Below are positions 1 through 10,740 of a stretch of DNA of 21,915 nt, in pieces. The notes below the pieces were generated by a model. The model searched no databases. It had not been told where the DNA came from and saw nothing but the letters and a program-made list of their open reading frames with translations. The stretch's first letter is position 1; each line of letters begins with the position of its first letter. This DNA comes from Chromera velia (taxonomy: Eukaryota > Sar > Chromeraceae). Location: NCBI GenBank assembly GCA_018398765.1, contig JAHBMJ010001465.1, forward strand, positions 9,471-31,385, read 5' to 3'. Both the position numbers and the translations under genes were made by a program.

Positions 1-187
1 CGGGGGGGGACTTGGATCATGGTTTGTGCCTGGCTGTCTACTTTTCGTCTTCCGCCTTTCTGTCTGCAAGGACCAGAGAGCCAATGAACACTCTGAAGAA
101 TCCATCCTTCTATCGGCGTGAGAGTGTTCCTGACTGATCTCTCTGTCTCCTTTTCCCTTTCTGTTTGCATGATGTCTCTGTTTGCAG
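1..187 (+). other. Intron end upstream of the first visible channel exon
   Basis: The pyrimidine-rich stretch ending in TTTGCAG (AG at 186-187) is a good 3' splice site for the exon starting at 188. The reading frame of that exon requires the upstream exon to end between codons. I could not find a convincing upstream exon here. A stretch at 71-117 has AG before it and GTGAGA after it, but its phase does not fit. The previous exon is probably left of the window. Confidence 0.6.
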
Positions 188-1502
188 TGTTACGATGCCT
201 TTGTGTGCGTGGCCGCGTGGGTTTTTTGGGTCTTTGCTGTCGGTTTTGCGTATGCGGGTCCAGGGCTGGATCACTCCGACGTGGTGGAGTCTGTCGCTCG
301 TAAGCTGACGATCTTCAGAATGGTCCGACTGACCCGGATGGCTTCGGTAGTCGGGTGGGTTCCGGCACTTCATGAGCTCTGGTTGTTGATCTCGGCGTTT
401 GGGAATTCTTTGAAGATTTTGATTTTTGGGATGGTACTGTTCGTCATCCTGTGCATGTCCTTTGCCGCCATCATGACGACAGTGGTGAACTCGGATGAAG
501 ACAAGTTTCCTCGGAAACTGTGCAAGGAGTTCATCAGGACATGGCCCAGAACACGTGAGGTTTGGGGGGGGGGTCTTTCTTGTCTCTTCTGTTGTTTCTT
601 CCTGTCTCCCTTTCTTTTCTTTTTTTCTTTTTTTTTTCTCCCCCCTTTTCTTTCCACTTGTTCTTCCATAAACTTGGAACAGAAAAGGAAAGTGCCCCAT
701 TTTCCTTGAATCCTTGATGACTCATTCCAGGCCTCCTCTTGCACATGTAGACGGACCATCGAACATCCGACTGAAATAATCATATTTTTCCTTTCCACGG
801 TTAAATGATGCATGGCGTACCTTGCCTCCCAAGCGTACCGGTGTGCCTGGAAGAGAGAATTCGTTCTGTAGACTTCTTTTTCTCCCGCTTCTCTAGAGAT
901 TATTTTTTGAGCTGATATGTCTGCATGCAGAGCTGCGAATGTACACGTGTGAGCTGGAAGAGATCGGACCTCTTAGTAGAGAGACGATCAACAACCTGGC
1001 ACAAGACACCGTGACAGACCCCGACGGGCTCTGTGCTACCTGTCAGAACTTCTACATGTACAGAGATTCGTTCATCTCCTTCATGAGACTGTGCACCTTG
1101 GAGGAGTGGCCGACTATGGTGGACTCAGTCACACGCAGGTCGGTGAGGGGGTGTGGTGGTTCAAAACATTTGGTGCTTGCTGTCTTTCCCTGTGCTTTGT
1201 CTTTTTCTGTGGTCTGTTTTTTTCTCTTTCCTTCCGCTGTAACCTCGTCCGTTTTTCTCTTCCATTGTAGATTGCCTCAGCTGCATAGCGAACATCCAGC
1301 ATGCGTTGGTCCTCGCACGTCTTGAGGTAGACGTGAATCCTTGAATGGATGGATGGATGGATGGCTGCAGACGTCCTCAGACCGCGTTCATCTTCGCCGT
1401 GTTCCTGGGAGTCTCTGCCTACGGGGTTGTGAACCTGTTGACGGCCGTCTTGGTCGACTCCGCACTTGCGGTGGGTTTCCAAGTTTTTCTTTCTTTTCTT
1501 TC

Positions 1503-1537
<35 letters not shown>

Positions 1538-3361
1538 TCTTCCTTCCTTCCTTTCTTTCTTTCTTTCTTTCTTTCTTTCCTCCTTTCTTTCTTTTCTTTC
1601 TTTTCTTTCTTTTCTTTCTTTCTTTCTTTCTTTCCCCCTTTCTTTCTTTTCTTTCTTTTCTTTCTTTTCTTTCTTTTCTTTCTTTTCTTTCTTTCTTTCT
1701 TTCTTTTCTTTCTTTCTTTCTTTCTTTCTTTTCTTTCTTTCTTTTCTTTCTTTTCTTTCTTTCTTTCTTTCTTTTCTTTCTTTCTTTCTTTCTTTCTTTT
1801 CTTTCTTTTCTTTCTTTTCTTTCCTTTTCTTTCTTTCTTTCTTTCTTTCTTTCGTTCTTTCTTTCTTTTCTTTCTTTTCTTTCTTTGTCATCAGCAGGTT
1901 TCGTTCTTGTATGTGCAGTGGGCGTGTCTGTGTGCAAATGAAACACGGTTGTTCGTTGACCCTGGGCTCAGAGTACGGTTGACTGCACTTGGGCCAGTGC
2001 ATGTCTGCATCTGTGGATGAAAAAATTGTCTGGAAGGGCAGAGAGGCAAAAAAAAGACTCTGTGAACACACTCACCGTTTTGTTTTGACGCCAACATGAT
2101 CACACACGCTCACTCCCTGAGACGCGTATACACACGCGCGCGCGTGCGCCTGTACGGGGCGAGAGAGAGATCGAGAGATATTTCTAACGTGAAAGAAATA
2201 TAAGCACGGCCATGCACCACACTCACGCACAGCTTCTTTCCCGCCTGCCTGCAGGTGTCTGGCGGTATGGAGGCCCTTGATCGTGTGGATGCTCTGAGGT
2301 CTCTCCACGGCCTGAAGAAAATTTTCTCTGCCGCCAAGAGAAGGTCCCGCACAACTCTAGGCTCATCCCTGCAGAACCCCCAGTCCTCCCCCCCCTCCAA
2401 CGCCAACAGAGCCACCCCTTCAGAAGGAAGACTAGCCAGAAGAGACGCAAGAGACTCGACAGGCAACAGATCTACCCCCACACCCCAAAACCTCAGTGGG
2501 AATCCTGCGGTTGATGCCGCCGCCCTCCGTCAGATGTTTGCAGAGAGCCGAAGGAGGTCGGGGGCGCCGGAAGGTGGTTCCTCGTCCGACATCGAGGCAC
2601 AGCATCCCATTGCCGCCGCCGCACGCAGAAGAAATCGCGCCGCTACCGTTGTCTCACCCGAGAGAGAGAGGGACCGAGCGATTGGGTCCTCTATCATGTC
2701 TGAGGGGGCCTGTGGTTCGGCTGCGGTGTTTTCCGAAGACGGCCAGGGTGGTGCGAGTAGTATTGAGTCCTCTAGCAACACGGTGACTTGGTCGATGTTG
2801 AAAGAGATGATGAAGACGACAGACAAACTTCAGAAGATCCTAGATCGGTTTGGTCTGGATGTGACAGATTTGAAGAGAGTGTATCAAGTGAGTCTGTTCG
2901 AGATGCATCCGTTGAATTCGCGAAATTTGAACAGAACCGATGACGCAGGGGTGCCTCTCTGGCTTCTCGTCGAGAATATGCAAAGGTTCAAAGATCAGGG
3001 TAACGCCACCCCCCGAGACCTATTGGATATCCTCTCTCATGTGCCTTCGATGAAGCTGCAGCTACTCATGCTCAGCAGAGACGTCCACGACTCTGTTCAG
3101 CATGTCGACGTTCTGCAAAAGTCTCTGATCAAAGCAGAGCAGCGTCTCGCACGCACTGAGGGTCTGCTGATGGATATCAGTGAGGCCCTCGATCGGGCAG
3201 ATGCCCAGAGACAGGGACAGGGACCATCCGAGAGTAGGGGGGCTGCTGTGAGGGGTCGCACTGAGGGCGTCACACCCCCTGCTCGTGACCCACACACCCA
3301 GAGCTACAAACGCTCCCGATCGTTGGGGGGGGGTTCGTCCTTTTCAGGAGAGAGGAGGTGA
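188..3361 (+). CDS. Voltage-gated cation channel (ion-transport domain), 3' part, four exons
   Basis: Exons are 188-554, 931-1138, 1371-1470 and 2255-3361 (TGA stop); phases agree at all three junctions and the sum is 593 codons plus stop. In the visible protein, residues about 3-22 are S3. Residues 37-52 are S4, with R38, K39, R44, R47 and R50, the last three at every third position. S5 is about 74-100. The outer loop carries C112, C129, C157 and C160. The pore helix leads to the selectivity motif TLEEW (178-182), like TLESW of bacterial NaChBac channels and the TxExW motifs of Ca/Na channels. S6 is about 196-220. The cytoplasmic tail (226-593) is first Ser/Arg/Pro-rich, then predicted helical, with heptad-like Leu/Val around residues 495-550. 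Family knowledge places it in a membrane, conducting Na+ or Ca2+ on depolarisation. Only one domain is visible, so it may be a single-domain channel or the last repeat of a multi-domain channel. The 5' end is missing. Confidence 0.9.
555..930 (+). other. Channel intron (between S5 and outer-pore exons)
   Basis: The donor is AACAC|GTGAGG and the acceptor CTGCATGCAG|AG. It splits a codon after its first base (C|AG, Gln). A pyrimidine-rich tract with runs of T and C lies at about 577-650. I see no gene inside. Confidence 0.8.
1139..1370 (+). other. Channel intron (between pore-loop and S6 exons)
   Basis: The donor is CGCAG|GTCGGT and the acceptor GGCTGCAG|ACG. It splits an Arg codon after the second base. 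The alternative donor GTGAGG four bases downstream gives the wrong phase for S6. A short (GGAT)n run lies just before the acceptor at 1345-1364. Confidence 0.75.
1471..2254 (+). other. Channel intron carrying a long (TTTC)n tract
   Basis: The donor is CTTGCG|GTGGGT and the acceptor CCTGCCTGCAG|GTG, phase 0. About half of this 784-nt intron is the tetranucleotide tract listed separately. A short alternating purine-pyrimidine run (ACACGCGCGCGCGTGCG) lies near 2131-2148. Confidence 0.85.
1484..1887 (+). repeat. (TTTC)n/(TTTTC)n microsatellite, about 400 bp
   Basis: This is an almost pure pyrimidine strand built from TTTC units interspersed with TTTTC and rare C- or G-containing breaks. Long open frames rich in Phe/Ser/Leu or Lys/Arg/Glu across it come from the repeat and are not genes. 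The tract can be read without a stop in several frames because its units contain no stop codon. Confidence 0.97.
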
Positions 3362-4184
3362 GGGTGGGGGGCCATTGAGTCTATCTGTTGTTATGAAAGG
3401 GATGTGTGGGCGAGAAGAGAGGGGTGCACGCACTGTTATTAATTTGTCAAATTAAGTCAGTCGATGAGATGAATCGTCAAGCACAACTTACTAGGAGTGT
3501 CGGGAGTGAAGAGAGACGGGAGGGAGAGAAAGGGAGACAGACATATCTTTTTGTGTGATGATGATGATGACCCACCGACTGATCGACCGTTGTTTTGCCA
3601 ACGGAAGGAAGCAAGGAATGGAGGCAGAGAGAGGGAGGGAGAGGAAGGTGTTCCGGTGGACCTTGGAGAGAGGAGACGCATGTCTGCAGGTAGCTGTCTC
3701 TGCCCATGTGAAGCTGAAGGGTGGAGAGAGGGAGGGAGAGTGAACGAGCGATGAGAGGAGGCAGAGGGAGAAGAAAGAGAAAGTGAAATGTGGGGGTGAT
3801 TCAGTTGAAGAAAACACCTTGTTTTGTTTCGTTTTGCTTCGTCATGTGGACAGTACGCTGTCCGATCTTTTCTTCGTCTGCGTGTTTGTGAGCCGTTGGC
3901 AGTGTAAAGCTGCTTATATTATGTGTCTGTATGTGGCGAGGAAGTTCCTTGTCTGTCTTGTTGTTGAATGAAATGGGCCAGCCTCCGATTCGTCAAACGG
4001 GAGAGGGGCGTGTGTGCTTGCGTGCAGTCTGCATGAGTGCGTTTTTGAGAGTCTGTCAGAAAGTTTGCATGTCGGATGGATTTGTGTTGATCGAGTTCTA
4101 TATCGTTTTGGGTTTCATTCTCGAACACCCAGGGTTTAGCTTTGCCCCCCGTTGGATGGACATGTTTTTGATCTGCTAAGTTTT
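3362..4184. other. 3' flank of the channel gene, no gene seen
   Basis: This holds the probable 3' UTR and the intergenic region. It is purine-rich at 3500-3780 (GGGAGAGA-type motifs) and contains a short GATGATGATGATG run near 3555-3570. Open frames here are short and low in complexity, and none looks like protein. Confidence 0.6.
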
Positions 4185-4436
4185 CTATACGTTCTTTCGT
4201 GCCCTTGCACGCAGTTGCACATATTTGGAGAAGTAACTAATCTCGTCGTCTGTGTCACTGTATGGATTTTCTGATGTTGCTTCACTGATGCGTTTCTTTA
4301 ATTTGTCAATGTCCGCGTTTGATTGGTCAAAACATTTTTGGCACTGCATGTGAAATTGGCAGTCCATTCTCTCCATATGCAGCACTGAGTCAGTCTGTGA
4401 GGGACTCCGGAGGCGTCTGGAAGCAGTAGTATACAT
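4185..4436 (-). CDS. Unrecognised small protein or terminal exon
   Basis: An open frame of 83 codons runs from ATG (4434-4436) to TAG at its 3' end. The product has balanced composition, unlike the low-complexity frames nearby. It carries two Cys (CQKC), a charged helical stretch (DIDKLKKRISEATSEN), an acidic patch (SDTDDE) and a basic C-terminus (RARARKNV). I do not recognise the family. A possible 3' splice site (CTTCCAG) lies just inside its 5' end, so it could be the last exon of a minus-strand gene. No upstream exon was found, and it sits tail-to-tail with the channel gene. Confidence 0.35.
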   Translation of the reverse strand: MYTTASRRLRSPSQTDSVLHMERMDCQFHMQCQKCFDQSNADIDKLKKRISEATSENPYSDTDDEISYFSKYVQLRARARKNV

Positions 4437-4728
4437 TATAAACAGTAAAGATTATATCTAGGATTATATTTAAAGTTACAAGATCTAGTAGTACAAAATA
4501 CTATCTGCATAACATCGACCTTATATAAAGCCCCTGTATCTAAGCTCCTGCTAGATTGATTTTAAACCATCGGTCTGCAAACTAGTTTGCATTGGACTCT
4601 GCAAAATTATAATATATTTTTCTTAATTTCCATTTAATTTTACTTTTTAGTCACTTTTATTACTCAACAGATTGATTGAATTATTGATGAATCAATGATG
4701 ATTGATCGGGGTTTTTGTTATGTATGTC
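4437..4728. other. AT-rich intergenic DNA, nothing recognised
   Basis: This is an AT-rich stretch with no usable open frame. Imperfect TTGAT/AATCAATGATGATTGAT motifs lie at 4670-4706. Confidence 0.6.
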
Positions 4729-4736
4729 GCATTCCG

Positions 4737-4886
4737 GACCTCCTTGAACCTAACTACCACTTGAAAGTTTAAGCCGTATTTTTGGATAAGCTTGAAAGTC
4801 CGCGCCGCAGGCGCGGATAAACGATGCCGCACATAGAGATTATCTTAATTACATTTTTTCAAGTGGCACTTAGGTTTAGGGAGGTT
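4737..4886. mobile_element. 150-bp MITE-like element with 8-bp target-site duplication
   Basis: The same 8 bases, GCATTCCG, flank the element on both sides (4729-4736 and 4887-4894). The first 30 bases (from GACCTCCTTGAACC) match the reverse complement of the last 30 (AACCTCCCTAAACC) at 25 positions. It has no coding capacity. Near the centre is a perfect hairpin, TCCGCGCC-GCA-GGCGCGGA (4799-4817). An 8-bp duplication with short terminal inverted repeats is typical of hAT-related non-autonomous elements; that superfamily assignment is inference. Confidence 0.8.
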
Positions 4887-4894
4887 GCATTCCG

Positions 4895-7800
4895 ATATTT
4901 ATTATCTAACCCCGTCTATTCGGGGCGGATCTATAGCATATATATAATCTGTCAAAATTATTTATTAAAAAGATTCCGGTTCGTGCCATTAGTTTCTACA
5001 TGCTTGCAAGGAAGTCTGCTAGGAGGTCTGCATGCTCATTGAAGCCCTGGTTGAAGCCTCATTCACCATGCAAGTTATTGAATGATTTAAATTTGAATTT
5101 GTTACTATTTATTTTATATTTTAATTTTGTTGGTGTAGCTAGAGCAATTAAATTTAATTGAATCGTTGAAATGCTCTAAGAAATATTTTGGGGCGACCTC
5201 TATAAGACAAAATGGCGACAGTGCTTTAGGGCACCATTAAATCACTTATCACATATGCATCACCTTTGGTCCTAATTACAAAGGCTAGCCGGGTCTGGAT
5301 TGCAGCCGCAAAAATCTATCAATTTTGTCAAAGGCTTACAGAGGCTTTCTACCGCACTGCAACCTAGACTGAAATGAGGAAACGCAGTCTAATCTCTTGA
5401 TAGGAAGAAGCAAGGTACAGTTAGAAGGGTGAGGAGTGCTAGGAGAAGTACCGGCTCGGGCGGAAGAGGAATTTCTGTCACAAGAGAGCAGCAGAGGGCA
5501 AGTCGCTTTCGGGCTTGGGTAGTCGTGGGAAGACTGACAAGGAGAATTTGTGCAAAAACCTAAATTCAAAATTTAGGTAGTTCAACCAGCAGGCAAGCTT
5601 AAATAACCCAACATTATGACTATGCATGCACAGACCAAACTTTGAGGCCCCAGCTGGTGGCTGGGAGTCCCTCCCCATCTTAATTAATTTTTATAGGGGG
5701 AATTGCAAAAAGTGGCGGCCGATGCATATTGTGGGGCTTCTGGGCGCTTGTAAGAAAAATTTTTGCTTTATTGCACGAGACAAGACAAGAAAAGTGATGC
5801 ACAAAAACTTTTTAAATCTACCATAGATTCGGTTTTAACCCCCCATAATTCTTTATCCCCCCTTTCTCCACTTTCCCTCCCTTTAGAAGCTCTTCCTGTC
5901 GGTGAAGCTCCTTCTGGCGTCCCTGCCGCTATCGCTCTCCCTCCCTATCCCCCCTCGCTGCCGGTGGAGGGCCAGGAGAGGCAGAAGAAGAAGTAAACGG
6001 GGAGAAAGACGGGCCTCCTGAGGGATCAGGCTGAAGACCGGGCCAGGGCCCGGTAGACGACCGAATGGGAGAGCATCTGGTCTGAATGAAAGCCTGCCTC
6101 CCGGCTGCAGTTATCAGACCATTACGGACTCCATGTAGGGCGTCCTAGGGGGCGTCGTACATCGCCTGGGGCAGAAGAAGCCCGCTAAAGTGTCTGAAAA
6201 GATCTGCAGGAACGGTAAAAGGAAGGAGCTGACGGTTGGATAGGCTGTTATGATCTCCTCCCCCCTCTGCATCGTCCCCATCATCCTCTTTGTCGTCTCG
6301 TTTTCTGCGCTTTGGGTTTCCACCGCCCCCCCCCCNCCCCCCTAGAATGGGGAAGTGCTGCCCTGGCGCTACGGGCCCCAAAGCGCTCCATGGGGGAGCT
6401 GAAAACCCCCCTTGATGTCCCTTTTCCTTCCACTGATTGCACTATTTACGCCTTTTGCACTGTCAGCTTTTATAAACGCATGTATGGGCCCATTCACCAG
6501 TGGGCAGCCCTGCAGATGGCCCACCCCTATGGGTGGGATCTAGGGTGGGATCAAGCTAAAACTTCAAGGCATTTCAAGGCCAACAAAAAGAGATCACTCA
6601 AAGGGAAGAACAGATTCTGAAGTAAGTCTGCCTTGCTTGCCAGGCGGTAAGACGTAATCGGGGAGCTATTGGAAGAGTCCCTGACCCCTGGGCTATTATC
6701 CACCAAACGAAGATCGCCAACATCTTGGTCAGTTTGCTACTTTTCGGGCTGGCTGTAGTGTTTCGACGCCAAGTTATAGAAAAAAGTCGTGGACGGGTTT
6801 CATCTGTTGATATCGCTGAGCTTTTTCTCTTAAAATGCGTTGAAAGGCAGGAATATTTCATAGTTTTATTCGGTCGACAAGTCGATTGAAACCTTTTACT
6901 CCCTCACCTGCAGCAGTCCTTACAATCAAAAAGGAAGAAACTCAAATTCCTGATTAGTAAGTTAAACGGTATATTTGCGGGGCCTATTTTGGCAGTCTGG
7001 CAACCACTGAGTCGGCGACTTGCTTTATGGGTTTTCTTCTGCCTGCCTTCTTGTTTTTTACCATTTTCTCCTCCCCTTCGTTTCTCATTCATTCTTTTTT
7101 TCCCTCTTTTCCAGCCTATTCATGACCTTCTTCCTCCCTCCTTCGCTTTCTTATCCTCTTTCTCTCCTTCTTGTTCTTCTTACCGTCCTTGCAGGCCATT
7201 ATCAAGGAGCCGGGTTTGCATTTTACACTGTGAGATGGCAATCTGAGACCAACAGATGATTCAAGCATTCACAAGTGGGTTCTCAGCAAAGCACTGTTCC
7301 GGTCTACTTGTTCTCGACTTCTTCACACCAATTTCCCTTCTTGTCCCCTTCTTGTCCCCTTCCTGCTATTTTAACCTATAAATAAATTATTCTTCTTTCA
7401 AGTCATACCGAAAAAAGCACTGAAGGCCCGAATAAAAATGATCAATCAATGTTTGCTGCTTTAGTTGGACTTCTTCTGGCTGCATGCTTTGTCGAGACAC
7501 TGTTAGGTGCAGAGTGTTGATACACATATCGCTCCACATTTTTGATGTGTATGAACTGAAAGGCAGGTGCATGCTTGCATGAATTAAACTGTGCACTTGT
7601 CTTCCAAGTCCTTGCATCACATTGTCCTTAATTGTGTGTGCAGTTCAAGCCGTACGCATGCAGATCGAAAGGGGAGACTCCCACATGACTGCTAGACACG
7701 ACTGTGGGCATACCGTCACCCATCTCCCAAAAAGCATAAGGCTTCCCACTGTAGCTCATACAAAAGACAATAAAAATTATTAATTCTCTTCTTCTGCAGT

Positions 7801-9080
7801 CTTTTGGGCGCCTATCAGGCGCTATCAGGGATTCAGGCTAGGGATTCAGAGGCAAAAGGAGGGGGGGAGACTGATGGAAGAGGCGTTGAGTTGACTTCTC
7901 GGCCTCTCTTGGGAGGCTACAGAGCAACAGCAGCCGCCGCGAGCCTGGTTCTATTGCAGCCCAAAATTTGCCTTAATATTGTTGGTCTTGCTGTTGTTTT
8001 TTATTAGTTGCACCATGCAAAAGTCGTAAGAAAAGGCTAGGGAAAAAGTCTGCTCATGGAGGAGGATAAGCTGCAAAAAGTCGAAGAAACGTTTAAAAAG
8101 CTCCTCATAAAGGACCCTAATGTTGTCATGGATGTTGAGATTGAAGTCTAGTAATGACATTATCGCATGCATCATGACGGTTTTCTTTTATTTTTTGAAG
8201 GAGGGTCCAGGGAGGGGGGCTGTTTAGGGGGCTGTTTACCCCATTTTACTATATATTATGGATTACAAGTTTACGAGCCCTTTCTAGATATCACCTGGAG
8301 ACAAGACTTTCATTGCAGATTGCAAGCGAACCAGTGAGCATTTTGATGAGATGTTGACTTTGTTTGAAGTATTTTAATGTAAGAAGTCCTAAAAAAATGG
8401 TTTTTAGTGTAGGGTTGACGTTAAATACTAACATACCCTATGTGTAACCCCTAAAATTCATCTAATAATATTTTAAGTCGATTACCCTAGGACTGTGGGT
8501 GAGGGTCCTCAAGCTCTCTCGCGAGGCGGGACTTTTGAGTCCCGTCGGGGGCCAGTGTTCGATGGGCGGAGGTTGACCGTACTCCACCCCAGGCCTCCCC
8601 CAACTGTACCCCCCCCCGTCTCCACCTATATGCTGCCCCCTTCTTCGCCATAGATGGTCATTTAGGAGTGAAGTCCCCTCTTTTTCTATCTATTGCTGGC
8701 TCCATGCCATTGAGCAAAAGAGTTGCATTTGACCATTTTCCCCTATTGCACTATATTACAGTTTAAATTTTCCCCTCTCCGGAGAAGCAGTCGTCCCGAG
8801 AGTGGTCAGAGGTGCATCGCTTCCTCATTCTCCATTTGTCTTTCTCTGTCTCTATTTATCTCTGCACTCCATGATGCCTTAACTTTCTCTCGATGTCTTT
8901 CACCCTTCTCCCTCAACCGTCTCTTATCAATTCTCTCTGTTAATCCGTGTGAGTCCATTTCGTTCCTCCTCTCTCTCTCAGATTGGGTGGCTGAGTCTTT
9001 TCCCCCCAATCTTCCAGCTTCTCTTTTGTTTTCTCTTCTCCTCTCCGTTGCTGCTTCCCCCCCTCGACCTTGCATCCTCT
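4895..9080. other. Intergenic DNA, no confident gene
   Basis: This long stretch has mixed composition. A hairpin, CCCCG-TCTATT-CGGGG, lies at about 4913-4928. An open frame near 5880-5996 encodes a Pro/Ala/Leu-rich tail ending in QERQKKK and stop, preceded by a possible splice acceptor (CCCTTTAG). I cannot support it further. A poly-C run interrupted by an N lies at 6326-6342 (assembly ambiguity). A perfect hairpin, CGGGAC-TTTTGA-GTCCCG, lies at 8527-8544. The other open frames are short and do not look conserved. Confidence 0.5.
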
Positions 9081-9086
9081 GTTTTG

Positions 9087-9103
9087 CTCTTTCTCTTTCT
9101 CTT

Positions 9104-9147
<44 letters not shown>
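9087..9147 (+). repeat. (CT)n microsatellite
   Basis: CTTT and CT units run for about 60 bp and create Ser/Leu-rich artificial reading frames. Confidence 0.95.
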
Positions 9148-9876
9148 GATTGGTTTCTCTGCCTACTTGTATCGCTTTTAATACCCCTCCATCGAGGCAA
9201 TTCTTTGAAGGAATTCTGCATCCTGTATGCTACGGTGTATAATACTGCGCCCATACATACGTATACAGATAGACTCCCAGATGGCCATGTTCCCCCTCAT
9301 CCAGGAAGCGGCTGCCTTTGCCTCCGTGTCCCCCCCTACGAAGCCCCCTTCTTCGCTTTCTCTTCTGAAGATGACCCTCTGAGAGAGTGGGTGCATGGTG
9401 GAGGAGAGTCTGGCAGTTTATTTAGCGATAAAGCGACGTTGTGGAGCCCCTTCAGAAGCTCTTCCTCCTGTAAAAAAAAAAATTGAAGCGACCATTTCAA
9501 CCGAGCCTTCTTGGAAGTTCTCTATACAGTGATACTTGGAGAAGTCAGAGCAGGACGGTGCCAGGACCAGAGTGATTGGTGTCAGGGAAAGAAAACATAA
9601 ACTGATTTAGATCAGTATTATGAAGGGAAAATTGAACCCCATCGGTGTTTTCTTTTAAAGAGAAAAAAATGAGAACGAAATGATGGTTATTCAACGAAAA
9701 GATGGTTGTTTGCCGTCATATGCTTTCAAAGCGCACTGCCAAAAGGCGGAGGCCTTCTTGAATCAGTTCCTGCCTCCGGATATATGAAAAGGATGAACAC
9801 AACTGATGATTATTATATCATCAGTATTTAATATTCAATAAACCAATATTGGATATTATGCCCCATGGTTAGCCAG
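9148..9876. other. Intergenic DNA, no gene supported
   Basis: A 33-codon frame (ATG at 9282, beginning MAMFPLIQEAAA) is the only stretch with protein-like composition and is too short to call. AT content rises after 9580. An imperfect palindrome, TGATGATTATTATATCATCA, lies near 9802-9821. Confidence 0.45.
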
Positions 9877-10094
9877 AGCCTAAGTGGTAGCTCACCGGCT
9901 TTAACCGCCTCAAATCGTCTCAATTCAATTCCACTCATTCAACTTATGATCTCATATCATTTATATTGGCTACATCATATATATGCTAGGCTTTGGTCTA
10001 TGCAAATGCCCCAGTGGGGCCTAGGTTAAGGGATCGAATCTATGTAGGAAATACTAGGTTGGCCTGAGCCTATATGGCTCACCGGCTTTAACCG
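9877..10094 (+). repeat. Pair of tRNA-like (SINE-like) motifs
   Basis: An identical 18-mer, GCTCACCGGCTTTAACCG, occurs at 9890-9907 and 10077-10094, each preceded within about 15 bases by GAGCCTA. Both copies contain a sequence matching the RNA polymerase III A-box pattern TRGCNNANNGG (TAGCTCACCGG at 9888; TGGCTCACCGG at 10075). The first is followed by a B-box-like TTCAATTCC (9924-9932). Another B-box-like GGATCGAATC lies at 10031-10040 after TGCCCCAGTGG (10007). No full tRNA fold could be drawn, so degraded tRNA-derived SINEs are an inference. Confidence 0.4.
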
Positions 10095-10098
10095 TATA

Positions 10099-10123
10099 CA
10101 TCATCATCATCATCATCATCATA
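10099..10123 (+). repeat. (ATC)n microsatellite
   Basis: A short CATCATCAT run directly follows the second SINE-like motif, as simple repeats often do at SINE tails. Confidence 0.85.
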
Positions 10124-10390
10124 TATAGGATACATTATCAGAAATTAACTGCAAAATTAATATATTTTTTATAGTTTTATAACTTTGATCCAATTCCAGA
10201 TTTAATTTCAAAATGAGTTCAACTTGAAATTGAAATCCATTACTAACTTAAATATTTAGTAAATGCATGATAAATCTAGTAATAAATATATTACTGGTCA
10301 ATAGATCTATAAAATAACAGGTGAAGTAGCAGTTAAATAGCAGTATATCAATTAAAAAACATCATTGGGTTAACTCAAAGGGGTACCTTC

Positions 10391-10620
10391 ATAATAATTA
10401 TGAAATCTCATAGTGACTTTGAAAGTCATAATCATTATGGGTGGAACCGTCAGTATCCTATAATCATTATATCATTTATAATGGACATAATCATTATAAA
10501 CAGAAATATCATTATTAATTTTGAATATGTTTAGAACCATCATTTTGATTATAATTTTATAATGATTAGTACATGAATACATACTCACATAATCATTATA
10601 TCATAATTCAGATAATGCTT
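10391..10620. repeat. ATAATCATTAT palindrome cluster, left arm
   Basis: Multiple copies of CATAATCATTAT or TATAATCATTATA are spaced by 15-40 bp of AT-rich DNA. Each is close to self-complementary. The same motif recurs at 13463-13596. Confidence 0.75.
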
Positions 10621-10740
10621 ATGTTTGGTTTTGTTGTGTTTCTTTTTCCTGGAAGCTGCGAAGGTTTACAGGCTGTGCGGGACTTAATGGAGACCACTGT
10701 GTCACTCATTATGCGATATCACAATTTATGAAAGGGTTTG

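Noticed and set aside
71-117. Possible short upstream exon of the channel (AG before, GTGAGA after)
   Set aside because: The open frame leaves two bases at its end while the next exon needs phase 0, and the frame that fits contains TGA.
1341-2071. Long open frames on both strands across the (TTTC)n tract
   Set aside because: They only translate the tetranucleotide repeat into Phe/Ser/Leu or Lys/Arg/Glu strings and lie inside a well-supported intron.
6598-6861. Minus-strand 87-codon frame as a transposase fragment
   Set aside because: There is no recognisable catalytic motif, and its codons do not stand out from the background.
8500-8590. tRNA-like fold around the CGGGAC-TTTTGA-GTCCCG hairpin
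   Set aside because: The loop is six bases instead of seven and the other arms do not form a cloverleaf.
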